Source: Quercus robur
Taxonomy: Eukaryota > Streptophyta > Magnoliopsida > Fagales > Fagaceae
Length of the DNA stretch: 64,000 nt
Assembly (NCBI RefSeq): GCF_932294415.1
Contig: NC_065544.1
Location: forward strand, 25,519,351 to 25,583,350
Reading direction: 5' to 3'
The notes below the pieces were generated by a model. The model was not told the DNA's origin. It saw only the letters and a program-made list of their open reading frames with translations, and made no database searches. Shown here piece after piece: positions 22,126-33,130 of this stretch (position 1 is the stretch's first letter; each line of letters begins with the position of its first letter). A program made the translations under genes and the position numbers.

Positions 22126-25125
22126 AATTCGCTCAAATTCATCTGTCCGCTCAATGCAAATCTCCTTTTTAAAATCGACTAGAGCGGATGAACGAGGCTC
22201 CTTTGGTTCATCATCATCTACAATACCCACGAGTTTGCTCTTCTTCTTGTCCATGTTTCTGCCACCCCACTCGATGCTTTCTTTAAGTGTTCCTCGATCT
22301 TTAAGCAGCTTCAGCGCACCTGATAACCCTTTCCCAACTGCAACTTCATGGATAGCTTCATCTGGACCTATCTCCTCCATGTCCTCATCCGCAAGGTGCT
22401 CATCTTTACTGACATCTTTAACTTCAGTCCATCCACCAGCCTCATCTTTTACTTCTTCATCGGAAACTCTTGGCTCTTCATCTTCTTGCATAAAAACATC
22501 TTCATTTTCAGGCTTACGGGCTTCTGAAAGAGCACAAAAGTACAAGTTATTTCTATTTATATAAAACCATTGGAGGAATTGAAAACCTGTAGCAAATTAA
22601 GACATGAAATTGTATTTTAATGGGGTACAAATGAAAGCTCAAGGAAACCGATAGGCACAAGATCAGGAAAACTTCCAAAGAAAAATGGTCATTATTAAAC
22701 TTGAATTTGACTAGATAAAAAGATGGATATCAACTGACCACAAGATATTGAATGGCCAGAAATAGTAAAGCAGTCAAAAATATTAAATATGAAGAAATCT
22801 CAATTCAAGCAGGGCACAGCCAGCTCAAATTTCAATTCTATGCAAACACATGAACAAACGTTAAAAGAAAAATACCTTCATCAAGCTGGAGATCCCAGAC
22901 AAACTCCTCCATCTCTGTAAAGACAACCTTGTTTTCTTGCGACTCTCCAGTTGTGGGGTTTATATCTTCTGCAGTTTGACTGCTGGCAGTAGTGGCAAGA
23001 CGTGCAATTGCTTGAGGACCAGATGCTGCCTCCACCTCTTACTTTTTAAGAGCCAATTTCCTTGCTCTTTCTAAAGATTTATAAAGATCATCATCTTCAT
23101 CTGCAAAAACAGGATTCTCATCTTCCTCTAATTTAACAGGAAGAGTTTGTTCCATCCGCAGTGATTTTGATGCCTCATCGGCTTTAGCATAAGCTGACTG
23201 GTATGCATTTTTTCTCAATTCAGCCTCTGCTCTTTCTTGCTCCTCTTTGATGGCTTGCCTCCTTGCATCATTCCGAGAGCCAAGATCCCCAACTCCCAAG
23301 CCTGAAGAGAGAGCTTCTGCTTCAAGCGCATCCAAATCCAGCTTCTCTTTCTTCCGCAAGGATTTCATTTTTTTGGGCTTTTTAAATTTAAGCATTTCTT
23401 CTTGAGTATAGTAATCTGATGTGATCTTCCCAATTGCATTGAGATCTCCAAAGTGAATGTTATTGGAAGCACCCTCTAACCTTTTACGAAGCTGGCAATA
23501 AGGGGAAAAAATGTTCGTAAGCTAGGGGGAAAAAAACTAGTTAAGTAATTAAAATGCATTCAAACACCAACAGAAGCGAGAATTCATTTCAAAAGGGAAA
23601 ATCGTAACCCTATAAATTAGTACAATAAAATAAGAGCAGAAAGTAGAAAGAATGGGACTACAACTTGAATAAATAGGAAGTCACAACAAACAATACTTCG
23701 AAGAATGAAATGACTACGCACACAGTTCCTCATCCTCAAACACAACCATTCTTCTCCTACATTTTCCAAGTTTTATTTTTTATTTTTTTAATTTGGAGAA
23801 AGAATTACCTCTTGGAGTTTTTTCTCTGCTTCGCCAGAGAAACGTCCTCTTTCATCCAGAGCTAACCCCTGTAAAGAAAAATAAATTAAGTGAAAAATTT
23901 CATGACCAATCCCCATGCACAACATTTCTTGTTATAATTGAAAAAGGAAAAGCAATTTCTCAGACTAAAATTTTAAGAAAGAGTGATGGGAAAAACCATA
24001 AATCAAACCTCATCTGCAGTGGGGTCATCATACTGTGGCAACATTTTCTTCTCTGCACTGGGATCATCATTAAACCTAAAACATAAGAATGCAAAACATA
24101 TGTCAATCATTTTTTTTCATATAATTATGGGTATAATTAACAAATTATATAAGTTTCCATCTTACTTATCCTCATAGATCCCTGTTTTCTTCTTTGCAGC
24201 CTTGTAAGCCTCATCTCGCTGCTTTTGTTCTCCAAGTTCAACATTCTCAAGCATATCAATCTCTGTCACACCAGACCAAAAACCTCTATTATATAAATGT
24301 GTCAACTCATCTTAAAAGGCCCTGACAAACAAAAAGTATCACCAAAATAGTTTACCTTCATTGATGTCACCATCTGCAAGTATATTCTGATCTTTTAGTG
24401 TTAAAACAACTGCCCCACCTTCCACTACTTTGTCAATGCCATGAAGAACTTTAACTCCTGCTAGATTATCTATAAAGTATTCAAAATAGAAACAATATCA
24501 GTATTGATCAGTGATGTAGGAACACATCAAACAAAACCACTTGCTTACAGATTAGGTTCTAGAAGAACAAACTAGTGGGCCATAAATCATAAACAGGTGT
24601 AAATTCATCAGAATAATTAACTACAGTCACACACACAATTTTAGTTCTATTATGGAGCTTGGATGTCATTAGGAAATTTCATGACTACTCAATAGAACTT
24701 GATGAGTATGGTATTTGAATCAGTCCAATCTATGCACTCAAAATCTAATAAAATGCAGAATGGACTGATTCAAAATCATGTCACAAAATCAATTCGATTT
24801 TACAAGACAAATCATAAGGAGTAAGAACCCTTACGCGCAGTACCGTGGCTTTCTTCCTCATCTTCACTGTCTCCTTGACCAACATTGTCCTGAGAAAATT
24901 CACACTGTGATATTAATAAAAGATCCTGCCTGAAATCAATCATTTGAGAAAAATAATACAAAGAAACACAATTAAAACGCAACCTGTTCCGGAAAAATCT
25001 TTGAGAGCCACAATGCTTTCTCCTTTTCAGCAATCCTTTTCTCCTCGAGCTTACGACTTTGACTGACCCATGACAAAACTTCAGAAACACCTTCAGAATT
25101 TTTGTTCAATCTTTCTTCTCTTTTC
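22126..25125 (-). pseudogene. DOT2: Captured SART1/DOT2 (tri-snRNP protein) gene fragment
   Basis: SART1/DOT2 (also MDF) is a U4/U6.U5 tri-snRNP splicing factor in the nucleus. Eight exons with canonical GT-AG introns are readable: 24984-25125, 24835-24889, 24356-24469, 24166-24262, 24009-24075, 23809-23868, 22876-23491 and 22126-22523. They encode collinear family sequence: RKLEEKRIAEKEKALWLSKI, AGVKVLHGIDKVVEGGAVVL, MLENVELGEQKQRDEAYKAA, KSLRKKEKLDLDALEAEALS, GESQENKVVFTEMEEFVWDL, GLSGALKLLKDRGTLKESIE. The N-terminal part and everything after IERTDEFERI are absent. One in-frame TAA interrupts exon 7 (codon at 23039-23041, after ARKLALKK). Retained introns show DNA-level capture, not retroposition. 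It lies inside the MULE, antisense to the mobile-domain gene, in that gene's putative first intron. Confidence 0.9.
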
Positions 25126-25920
25126 CTGAACAAAAAGGTTAAAAAGAGGTGTAAAGAAACATATTCACATTACATCAAACATGTTTTGGAAAAATGGCTT
25201 TTTAAAGTTCTGGAAGAATTGTCACACTGCCAACATAGAATGCAAAAAAAAGTAGAAGAGATAAATACGATGTAAATCACTATACCAAATAATCACCATT
25301 CAGCTAAACTAATTTAGACACAAAATCCAAGGGAATGCTGGAAAAACAACTTAAATAATAACTAATACAGTGCTAAGTACAAAGCAGCTACTGGCAAAAC
25401 ACAAGCACAACCAAGATAGCAGGAAAGTATGGTCAACATGTATTATGTAGGAAAGTATCATTTGTAATGCATGACTGTTTGGTGGCAACCAATTTAGAGA
25501 CTGAAAGGAGTTAGGAAATGTACAAAAGAAAGAATAATGTTAAAAAATATAATCTTATTTACTTACGAAAATAAGTTTAGAATAGGAATGTAGAAGGCCT
25601 ACAAATTTTATGTTAAGGGCCATCCTCTTGCATGGTCAGTTGGTCACATTTTGCTGATGCTCTTGAAGCTTGAATGTTTCTATAACTCTTTCTTTTTCAC
25701 TTCAAATTTATGGTTCCAACAAGTGTAAACTTTTATTTACCTACATGTTCTTATCTAGTTTGTATGCACTTGTAATGTTTAACTGTCATTTGAATCTTCT
25801 ATATATATATATATATAATTTTGAAGGTGATGGAATGAAAATATATGAACTCTTATCAGACATTGGCACAGAGAAATTGGGGTTTTCATAACCTTTTTAA
25901 TTGTCTATACTTTTTGCAGT
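25126..25920. other. MULE interior between SART1 fragment and PMD gene
   Basis: No gene recognised. A TA microsatellite lies at 25800-25817. A polypyrimidine tract with TTTTTGCAG acceptor ends just before 25920, consistent with the end of an intron that began near 19718. Confidence 0.45.
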
Positions 25921-26700
25921 ATGGAGCCTCGGATCGATGAGGAGCTAGAGATCTTGCACCCCGGTCCACTTCAGAGGTCAGTGTTGACGCAACAACTATA
26001 TCATCGATCAGAGGCCATTTGGAATGGCGAGGTGAAATTTCTAGTTCTAACAACTGCTTTAATTTTTACGTTGGCTTTGACTTTTAGTTAGCAAGTTCTT
26101 TCAAAGTTGTATTTCTAGTTCTAATAACCGCTATAATTTTTATTGATTTTGTAGGACCCGGGCCCACTTATGTGCCATGGTCGCACTAAGGAGATGGCAA
26201 ACGTTCAGATGTAAGATAATCGGGTGATTGACATTATCAAATTGCTAAGGCTAGAAGGATTGTTTAGAGCCCCTTCCAGAGAGATAGATCATTGCCTAAT
26301 ATCGACCCTAGTTGAGCAATGGCGGCCGGAGACTCATATGTTCCATCTTCCACATGGTGAGATGTCAATCACCCTATAAGATGTGGAGGTGATTTTCGGA
26401 CTTCCTATAGACGGTGAGGTCTTGGTTGGGCCGACTGCTGTGGAGGATAGGGATTGGAGTCAAGTGTGTGGGGAGTTGCTTGGTATTACTCCGCCGAATG
26501 ACAATAAAACTTTGGTGGGGTAAAGAATTCTCATCAGCCGACTTGTTGAGGCCATTACAGCGCCACTGCCTTATGACGCAACAGAGATTCAGATACACCA
26601 ATATGCCCGGTGCTATATTTTAGCGCTAGTAGGGGATAAACTTTTCATGAAAAAGTCAGGAGATAAACTTTTTTTGACTCCCCTGGACGTACAAAACTGC
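25921..26700 (+). pseudogene. Plant mobile domain (PMD) protein, broken
   Basis: PMD proteins (aminotransferase-like plant mobile domain; relatives MAIN/MAIL1) are found in host genes and in MULEs. Exon 25921-26030 starts MEPRIDEELEILHPGPLQ and ends WNGE|GTGAAA. After an intron (TTTTGTAG acceptor at about 26155) the domain core follows: NRVIDIIKLLRLEGLFRAPS, REIDHCLISTLVEQWRPETH, MFHLPHGEMSITL, DVEVIFGLPIDGEVLVGPTA. Stops interrupt it at 26212-26214 (TAA after VQM), near 26379 (TAA after SITL) and near 26521 (TAA after KTLVG). Homology fades after about 26640. It was probably a second MULE cargo gene transcribed from the left end, convergent with the transposase. Confidence 0.85.
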
Positions 26701-27225
26701 TCAATAGGTAAAGCAGAAACTGGGAAATTGCTGAGAATGTAATCCATAAACACTCATTGAGAGGCAGAGAAGCCGAGAATGTAAATGCACTTAAATTACA
26801 TCAAAAGACGCTCTCAATAGGCACCAAACTATAGAAACTTTTACGGTCTCTGCATAAACATGGTTTTACAATGCAAATGCACTTACATCGCAGCAAAAGA
26901 CATTCTTAATATCAACATTCTAAACATGCCCAACCACGCTTAATTTGCAGTTCTAACCATACTACTCAAATCAAAATCTTCATAAAGGTACATTGGATTA
27001 AGAATTACAAGTACATTCAACAAAAACCAAAAAGTTCACATAGAGCCAATACAATGTAGTCACTTTTCCTAAGATTGCCGGTCTGCACGACAAAAACGTC
27101 ATCCATGGAAGCATGCCTGAAAAACATAGAGTAATCATGTTAGGAGACAATATAGTAAACATTAGGTAAACATGGAATGAACAACAATTATTTAACCGAT
27201 GCATAACTTTTTTCCATCTACCTAC
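26701..27225. other. Convergent 3' region between PMD and transposase
   Basis: No domain is recognisable. This lies between the 3' ends of two convergent MULE genes and probably holds their 3' UTRs. Confidence 0.4.
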
Positions 27226-30023
27226 CTATTGTGGAACATGACCGCTTGTGGAAGCGCCACGGGACTGCAGACATTTTCTGTGGTTATGCCCAGAAGCATG
27301 ACACAGTCCACATGTCTGCTTGGGTTGACTCTCTATCAAATTTGCGTCCTCCCTCCGCCATCCCGATTCTCGATCCTTATTCCTCACTCCATCCATCTCA
27401 TTCCTTATTCTCGACTTCACTGGTCGACTTTTGGCCTGCAACAATGTTGGATTAGGCAACCACTTTGGCCCCATGGGATCCCTCCACAACGACTGCGACT
27501 TTGGAACTACAAATGCATGCTCATAAGTGTTAAGGGCATTGTTCAAACCATAACATGGGTGAATATATGTGGTCGAATCAATATGTAAATAGTCACATAC
27601 TCTAATTGCATGTGAACACGGGATCCCTATGTTTTGCCATTTCCCACAACTGCATGTTCTTTCCTGTAACCGAACTTCATAATTGTGGTTTCCCCCTCCT
27701 GCGCTACACGTGTTGAGTTGGGTAACTACTTGAAATATCAGCTCTTCATTGCTAAATGGCTTGAGATAGTGTTTCTTAGATTTATGCTTATTTCCATCCC
27801 ACGTGGAGAAGGCATATTCACTCCATTTCTTACCCTTTGAGAACTCAAAATGGTATTCTTTGCGCCGGTCGTGGAAATATTGAACAAGTTTGTTCCAAGT
27901 GAACTCAACCAACGCGGCAATAGGAAGGCCCCGTGCACCTTTCAGTACACCATTGAAGCACTCTGATATATTGGTTGTCATTGCCCCAAAACGTCTCCCA
28001 CTATCATGTGATTGGCTCCACATATCCACAGACTCGCCCATTAGGTATGTGTATGGAAGATAATTTTGATTCTTTTTCTTGCCATCCTTTCCCGTCACCT
28101 TCTTCTTATTCCTAATGGCCTCAATTTCCACCTGCTTGATGGACTCCATTATGGCATCAAATTTCACTACTTGACTAGCATATCCCGCTTTCAATGCCGC
28201 TGACTTTAGAGTTGAGTTATGAAAATGGGTGTTGAAGTTGCTAATAACATGTCGAAAGCAATATCTATGAAATACCGGTGTACTTCCATCATCCCTTCTA
28301 GGCCAGTTTGCAATGGCGTTTTTAATACCAAGATGTCGGTAAGAAATTATGCAAATGCCTTCCTTAGGTATCACGTGGCCAATCGTATCTCTGAGGCACT
28401 GTAAAAACCACCTCCAATTGGACCCTGACTCACAATCCACAACAGCAAATGCGAGAGGGAATACCTTGTTGTTAGCGTCGGTTGCCATTGCAACCAACAA
28501 CTTTTCCTGATATTTACCATACAGATGGGTCCCATCAATACTGATAACCGGCTTGCAGTATTTGAATCCTGATATGCATGGACCGAAAGATCAAAACACA
28601 TAATGCAACAATACGGTGTCATCTTCATCGATGGATGTGATACGATAGAACACTTGGGTAGTCGGGTCCTGATCAATATATGTCATTAGCAATTTTTGCA
28701 ACCTTTGGTAAGACTCTTCCCAATTCCCAAACATCTTCGCAATCGCCTTTTGTTTCGCATCCCATACCTTGTAGTAAGAAGGCTTCTGGCCATTATATTT
28801 CGTCTTTATCATAGATCTGAGATGCTTAACTGGGGTAGTGTGATCCTTACATAACTTCTGATGGATGTCTGATGCAACAAAATTACAACTCATCATTCTA
28901 CCATCATTTCGCACCCCAGTCGGTATACACGTGTGAGGACCCATATACACGGTGACCATCCATAGTTGGTGGAGATCGGGCTTCATAACTGCGCAGACAT
29001 ACCACTTGCATGACTCATGCATGCATTTCGCACAAAGTTTTTCGTCGTCGACCTAATGATCGTAAAATGTTTGTTTTCCTTGACGGCACAAATTGTTAAT
29101 ACGCGTTTCACCTCTTCTTTATTGGCAAAAGTCAACCCTTTGCACAAATTCATCCCCTCTCTCCAAGTAGACACAAATGGCATATCAATATGTGAAGGAT
29201 CAACCATATTTTCCCAAGTATTTGCAGAGAATGACAATGCAGGAGGTGCGTAGGCAGGGATTGTATTCGTAATGTTTTGGACACTAATAACATTGTCTGC
29301 ATAAGGTTCACCACCATCCAATGTCTCATCGTCATCAATGTCCCTCTCAAAGTCCCCAAGGTCTCTGCCAATCGTGTCTTCATACTCATCTCTATCCACA
29401 AAATCTTCACCGTTAATGGCAATATTCTCATCAACATAGTCGTCATCATCATCGTCATCATTATTGCTAATGACAGTAGCCTCATCAACATAGTTATCGT
29501 CGTCATCATCATCATCATCATCGTCATCATCATCACCATCAGCATGAACATCACCATCGGCATGAACATCATCATCCTCTACATGTGTAGAATACTCATA
29601 TTCAGCATCTGGAACTGTAACCTGTAAGCTTGTGGTTGTTTGTTGGATATCCTCTTCCAAGACTGTGCGCAGCTCCAACTGTATGTACAACTCAATGTTA
29701 GTTACTTCAGCTACTCTCTCCAACTTGTCAAACATGATCTTTACATGTTTGTCTGTTTCTATCGCCATATACTTGTAATTAATCCGGTACTTCAGGATTT
29801 CATTTAGCATATGATAAGTAATTTGTATGTTGTGTACAGTAGGATTCTCACACAACTCTTCCATAACAATTTTCTTCAATTTGTCAACGGTCTTCAACTT
29901 ACGATCAATTTGGGTATAATAGGTCTTTATACCTAGCCCTTCAAATGGCAATCCCTTGTTCGTATTGGCATTCTTAAGCGGACCGCTGTGGTATAGGATT
30001 ATATCAATTTCAGGCACTGTGAA
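27226..30023 (-). pseudogene. mudrA-like: MuDR-type MULE transposase, decayed
   Basis: A transposase that cuts and inserts MULE DNA in the nucleus. Order from the N-terminus: N-terminal domain (VPEIDIILYHSGPLKN...), an acidic Asp-rich linker (about 29470-29560), a CxxxxCKW zinc-ribbon-like segment (CMHESCKWYVCAV), the catalytic core with first Asp in VISIDGTHLYGKY and Glu in TTNISECFNGVLKGARGLPI, a SWIM zinc finger (CSCGKWQNIGIPCSH) and a CCHC knuckle (CGLCHASGHNHRKC). Lesions: a frameshift near 29030-29060, an in-frame TGA at 28591-28593 where the family has Trp (VF*SFGPCISGF), and the second catalytic Asp changed to Tyr (IISYRHLG; TAC codon at 28339-28341). The first coding exon probably starts at a CAG acceptor near 30024. 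A leader exon with CTCAG|GTAAGG donor lies near 30829. Inactive as it stands. Confidence 0.9.
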
Positions 30024-31406
30024 TCTGTTCAAGTCAAGTTACTATGTTAGTTAGTTAAATTACATAGTCGTAAAGTGGGGGAAAAAAAGTAATGCAATCT
30101 TAAGGCTAAACATATTCAAGCCAGAATTTTTATAGGTAATTACTAGTTTTATAGTCATTATGTAACTTGTGGTACCCATGGTTCTAAGTTTGGCTTCAGA
30201 AGCAAATTTGAAACATATCTAGTGGAGCAACCCCGAAAAATAAAAGGTAAGGAAAATATATATATTTAAAGAATACATAGAACGAGAGGAGACTTTACAA
30301 AGATGATGTAGCATTAACAAAACATATTAAATTAACAAGACCAGAGTATTCCATATCCTTAAGGCTTAAATGTCATTACCAAATACCAAATTGTTTCCAA
30401 AATGACCAATTCTTATACTTTTTTTTTTTTTTTAAATTTTAATAATGATCAATTCCTTATACAGTCATGTATTGTAGGTCACTGCATTTTAAGAATTACT
30501 TTCAGGAGTATGTTTATGATACCCATTCATTACATTCAATCACTACCCATTTCATACCCAAAATAATGATGAATAAAGTCAAAAAAACTTGTAAGATCAT
30601 GATAAAAATAAAAGCCTAGAAATGATGAATAAAATTTTCATAACAAAATGGGCAAATAAATACTCAAAAAATTAACACTAACAAAACAAACTTCTATAAC
30701 TCACAATATTGGTAAATTAACTAAGTTATGTCAACTATGTACAAAATAATTAGTCAAACTCTTTAACCCACACCCATATACAACTAATACCCAACTACAA
30801 TGACAATCAAATTATGCAAACCCTTACCTGAGATATCAATTTGTTGAGAGGGAAGAGTAGTGAGAGAGGCAGTGTGATGAGTGAGAGTGAAAGGCAATGT
30901 GGTGTAGGAGTTATGGGTGAGTGAGAGTTAGTGAGGGTAAGAGTTAGTGAGGCTGAGAGACTTAGTGAGGATGCTCTGTTTTTGGGTGAGAAGGTTGTAG
31001 AGTGTTAGCACTTGTGTTATACGGGCTGAGTGTTAAGAGTGTTATGTTTTTATAATTTGCCCTAGTGGAACTCGAGTCTATAAGACTCGAGTTACTTGTA
31101 TTTTTAACCAAATTTATTTTGTGCACGTGAAGTGCTCTATTTTTATTTTGTGGATCTCGAGTCTTTAAGACTTGAGATCCTTGAAATATATAACAAACTT
31201 TATTTTGTTCATCTCGTGTCTGAGACTTTTATTTTATTTTATGGATCTCGAGTCTTTAAGACTCGAGATCCAGGTGGCAATTTTGTCCACCTCAGCCAGT
31301 AGAAAATAATGGAAAGCGAGTCTTGTATGCTCGAGTTTTAAAGTGGATCTCGATTTTCTAAAACTCGAGATGCTATTTTCCTTTATTCTTTCAAACGTTG
31401 CCTAAC
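30024..31406 (-). promoter_or_regulatory. Right MULE end: palindrome array, leader and 5' intron of transposase
   Basis: From the outside inwards: the terminal CTCGAG near-palindrome (31349-31372), GAGTCTT...GCTCGAG, and long near-palindromes at about 31246-31271, 31155-31180 and 31069-31094 (AACTCGAGTCTATAAGACTC). Then a CT-rich leader on the minus strand (30840-31000) and donor CTCAG|GTAAGG near 30829. The intron runs to about 30024. The arrangement mirrors the left end and would drive the transposase gene inwards. A T-run lies at 30419-30434. Confidence 0.55.
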
Positions 31407-31455
31407 TTACTACATAGAAAGGTTGAACTGTGTTAGTCTGCCCATTCCCTCTTCA

Positions 31456-32243
31456 CCTTTACTCCCCTTTCTTTTTGTCTTGCCTAGTGGTCCCTCCTTT
31501 CTTTTCTGTGTTTTTTTTTTTTGAAGAGGCTTTCAGCGGGACTGTGGCTGTTTCGGACTAGTAGAGAGCTGCAAGAAAATGATTTTCATTTTTATGTTTT
31601 AGAGGAGAAATGAAATATGAGAAACAAGTGATGGATTGATATTTGAAATTGAAGCGAGTCCTGAACATTTTTGAAAATAGCATCTCCAACACATTAGGTA
31701 AATTTTTGTACTATTTGGAAAATGATGACTTTTATCTTTTAACTATCCATTTTTTCAAATATACTTTCCAATAGATTCTCTATCTCATTTAAATATTATT
31801 TTTTCATTTATTATTTATTCTTTTTTAAATAACTACACATTTTCCAACATTTTTTTTATTCAATACCTAATTATTATAATAGGAAAAAAACATTTGAAGA
31901 ATGAATAGTAGTTCATCAGACTTGATGAGCTACTGTTCATGAGCCAAAAAAAATTTTAGGTATAGAGAGTCCATTGGAGGCATATTTTGTGGGTTTACTC
32001 TCTATAGTAGAGAAGATTTTGTGTTTAGCTCTCCTATTGGAGATGCTCTAATGCCCAATGTTAATGGAAGGCCAGCACACTAATGTCATTTAGCTATGGT
32101 TGCTGAGCTAGATAATTTAAATGATGTCAGCATTTTTATTTGACTTGTGTTGTTCTTATTGGTTAGGACTTGAGCTTCCCTTTGTTTCTTTCACCTTTAC
32201 TCCCCTTTCTTTTTGTCTCGCCTAGTGGTCCCTCCTTTTTTCT
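31456..32243. repeat. 50-bp direct repeat pair flanking a MITE
   Basis: CTTTACTCCCCTTTCTTTTT followed by GTCT[T/C]GCCTAGTGGTCCCTC occurs at about 31456-31505 and again at 32194-32243. The segment between includes a MITE. A weaker relative (GCTTCC-TTTGTTTCTTTCAC) lies left of the big MULE at 19201-19230 and at 32172-32190. The origin is unclear: a duplication around the insertion, or parts of an unrecognised element. Confidence 0.6.
31680..32048. mobile_element. MITE with GCATCTCCAA-type terminal inverted repeats
   Basis: The left end GCATCTCCAACACATTAG and right end CTCCTATTGGAGATGCTC are inverted repeats of a widespread plant MITE type with TAA/TTA targets (right flank TAA). About 370 bp, AT-rich, no ORF. 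The left target base pattern is degraded (AAAATA), so superfamily assignment (PIF/Harbinger-like) is tentative. Confidence 0.6.
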
Positions 32244-32263
32244 TTTCTGTGTTTTTTCTTTGC

Positions 32264-32561
32264 ATGCAATACCTATGTTTGTCTCACATGGATGACGTTT
32301 TCAACCCTAAGGAATATGGGTGGACCGAGAGTAGCGACTCAGATATCAACTCAAACCCTTTTGCTAATGATAGTGAGTCAGATTCTTGGACCAGTGTGGA
32401 TTTTGAAGTGCCTTTCGCTAGGCACGGACCCATCATCGAAGTTGACCCTACTGATCTGTCCACTCAAAGGGATTTTTGGGTAATTGTGCTATTGGCTTCA
32501 TTATGTGCTATAGGAAGTTTTCAGTCAAAATTGGCAATTAACCCCAATTGTCCAACTATAT
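32264..32561 (+). other. Uncharacterised acidic ORF or exon
   Basis: An open frame from ATG 32264 encodes about 99 residues starting MQYLCLSHMDDVFNPKEYGW and rich in Ser/Asp (ESSDSDINSNPFANDSESDS). After about 65 residues a donor-like site (GATTTTTGG|GTAATT) suggests the genuine coding part may end near 32479. No family is recognised. It ends against the next MULE terminus. It may be a captured exon or a chance ORF. Confidence 0.3.
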
Positions 32562-33130
32562 AATTACTAGGAACTATTTCAGAACTATATTTTTTACTCA
32601 CATCTCGAGTTTAAAAGACTCGATTTAGGGCTTATAAATCGAGCATTAAAGACTCGGTTTTTATGTTTTGAGTTGGCATTTCTATGTTCTGAGTTAGCAT
32701 TTTTCCACGTGGCATCCACCTGGAACTCGAGTATTTGAGACTTGAGTTATATCTCGACCCTTTTAGCATCGATTTGTATGTGATGTGGTTGATCCACGTG
32801 GAAGCCACCTGGAAATCGAGTCTCTAATACTTGATTTCATATGGGGCTTTTTCAAAATTAAACCAAGTCTCTTGTGCCTCTCCACTCTCATGCCTCTCTC
32901 ACTCACCCTCTCACTCTCACACATTCCCTCCCCACTGTCATGTCTCTCTCACTCACCCTCTCCACTCTCACTCATCACTCGCCCTCTCACTCTCACTCTC
33001 ACACAGACCCTCTCCACTATCACGCCTCTCTCACTCACCCTTTCCACTCTCAAGCACCCTCTCCACTCTCACTCAGTCTCCATTCACGCACCTCCACTCT
33101 CACAACCTTCTCCAGTTCTCTCAGGTGTGA
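32562..33130 (+). mobile_element. Orphan MULE terminus with CT-rich leader
   Basis: ACATCTCGAGTTTAAAAGAC at about 32600 starts a palindrome series like that at 55150. It is interleaved with CCACGTGGCATCCACCTGG motifs and continues at 32641-32660, 32731-32752 and 32815-32836. It passes into a long CTCTCACTCACCCTCTC leader (32877-33115) and ends at a CTCTCAG|GTGTGA donor near 33124. The CAGTTCTCTCAGGTGTGATT word with the donor is repeated at 33210. No matching right end was assigned, so this is a truncated or rearranged copy. Confidence 0.6.

Larger units (their letters stand above)
19270..31406. mobile_element. ~12.1-kb Mutator-like element with transposase, PMD and captured SART1 fragment
   Basis: The left end (about 19270-19480) and right end (about 31070-31406) are inverted: GTTAG...GAAAATAGCATCTCGAG at the left matches the reverse complement of ...CTCGAGATGCTATTTTC...CTAAC at the right, and both continue with GACAAAATTGCCA about 100 bp inside. 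Between them lie a MuDR-type transposase pseudogene (minus), a plant mobile domain pseudogene (plus) and an antisense SART1/DOT2 gene fragment. Each end carries a CT-rich leader with a splice donor. No target duplication could be recognised, so the exact edges are approximate by about 20 bp. Transposase lesions mean the copy is not autonomous now. Confidence 0.8.

Noticed and set aside
22097..22564. 155-codon plus-strand ORF rich in Ser
   Set aside because: Antisense shadow of the SART1/DOT2 exon at 22126-22523.
27199..27588. 129-codon plus-strand ORF
   Set aside because: Antisense of the SWIM/CCHC end of the transposase.
29150..29575. Met- and Ile-rich ORFs on both strands
   Set aside because: Out-of-frame and antisense reads of the Asp-codon repeat (GATGAC) in the transposase linker.
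19197..32215. Reading the 19.2 and 32.2 kb pyrimidine-rich repeats as LTRs of one 13-kb retrotransposon
   Set aside because: The shared stretch is only ~40 bp, lacks TG/CA ends, and the interior is clearly a MULE with its own TIRs.
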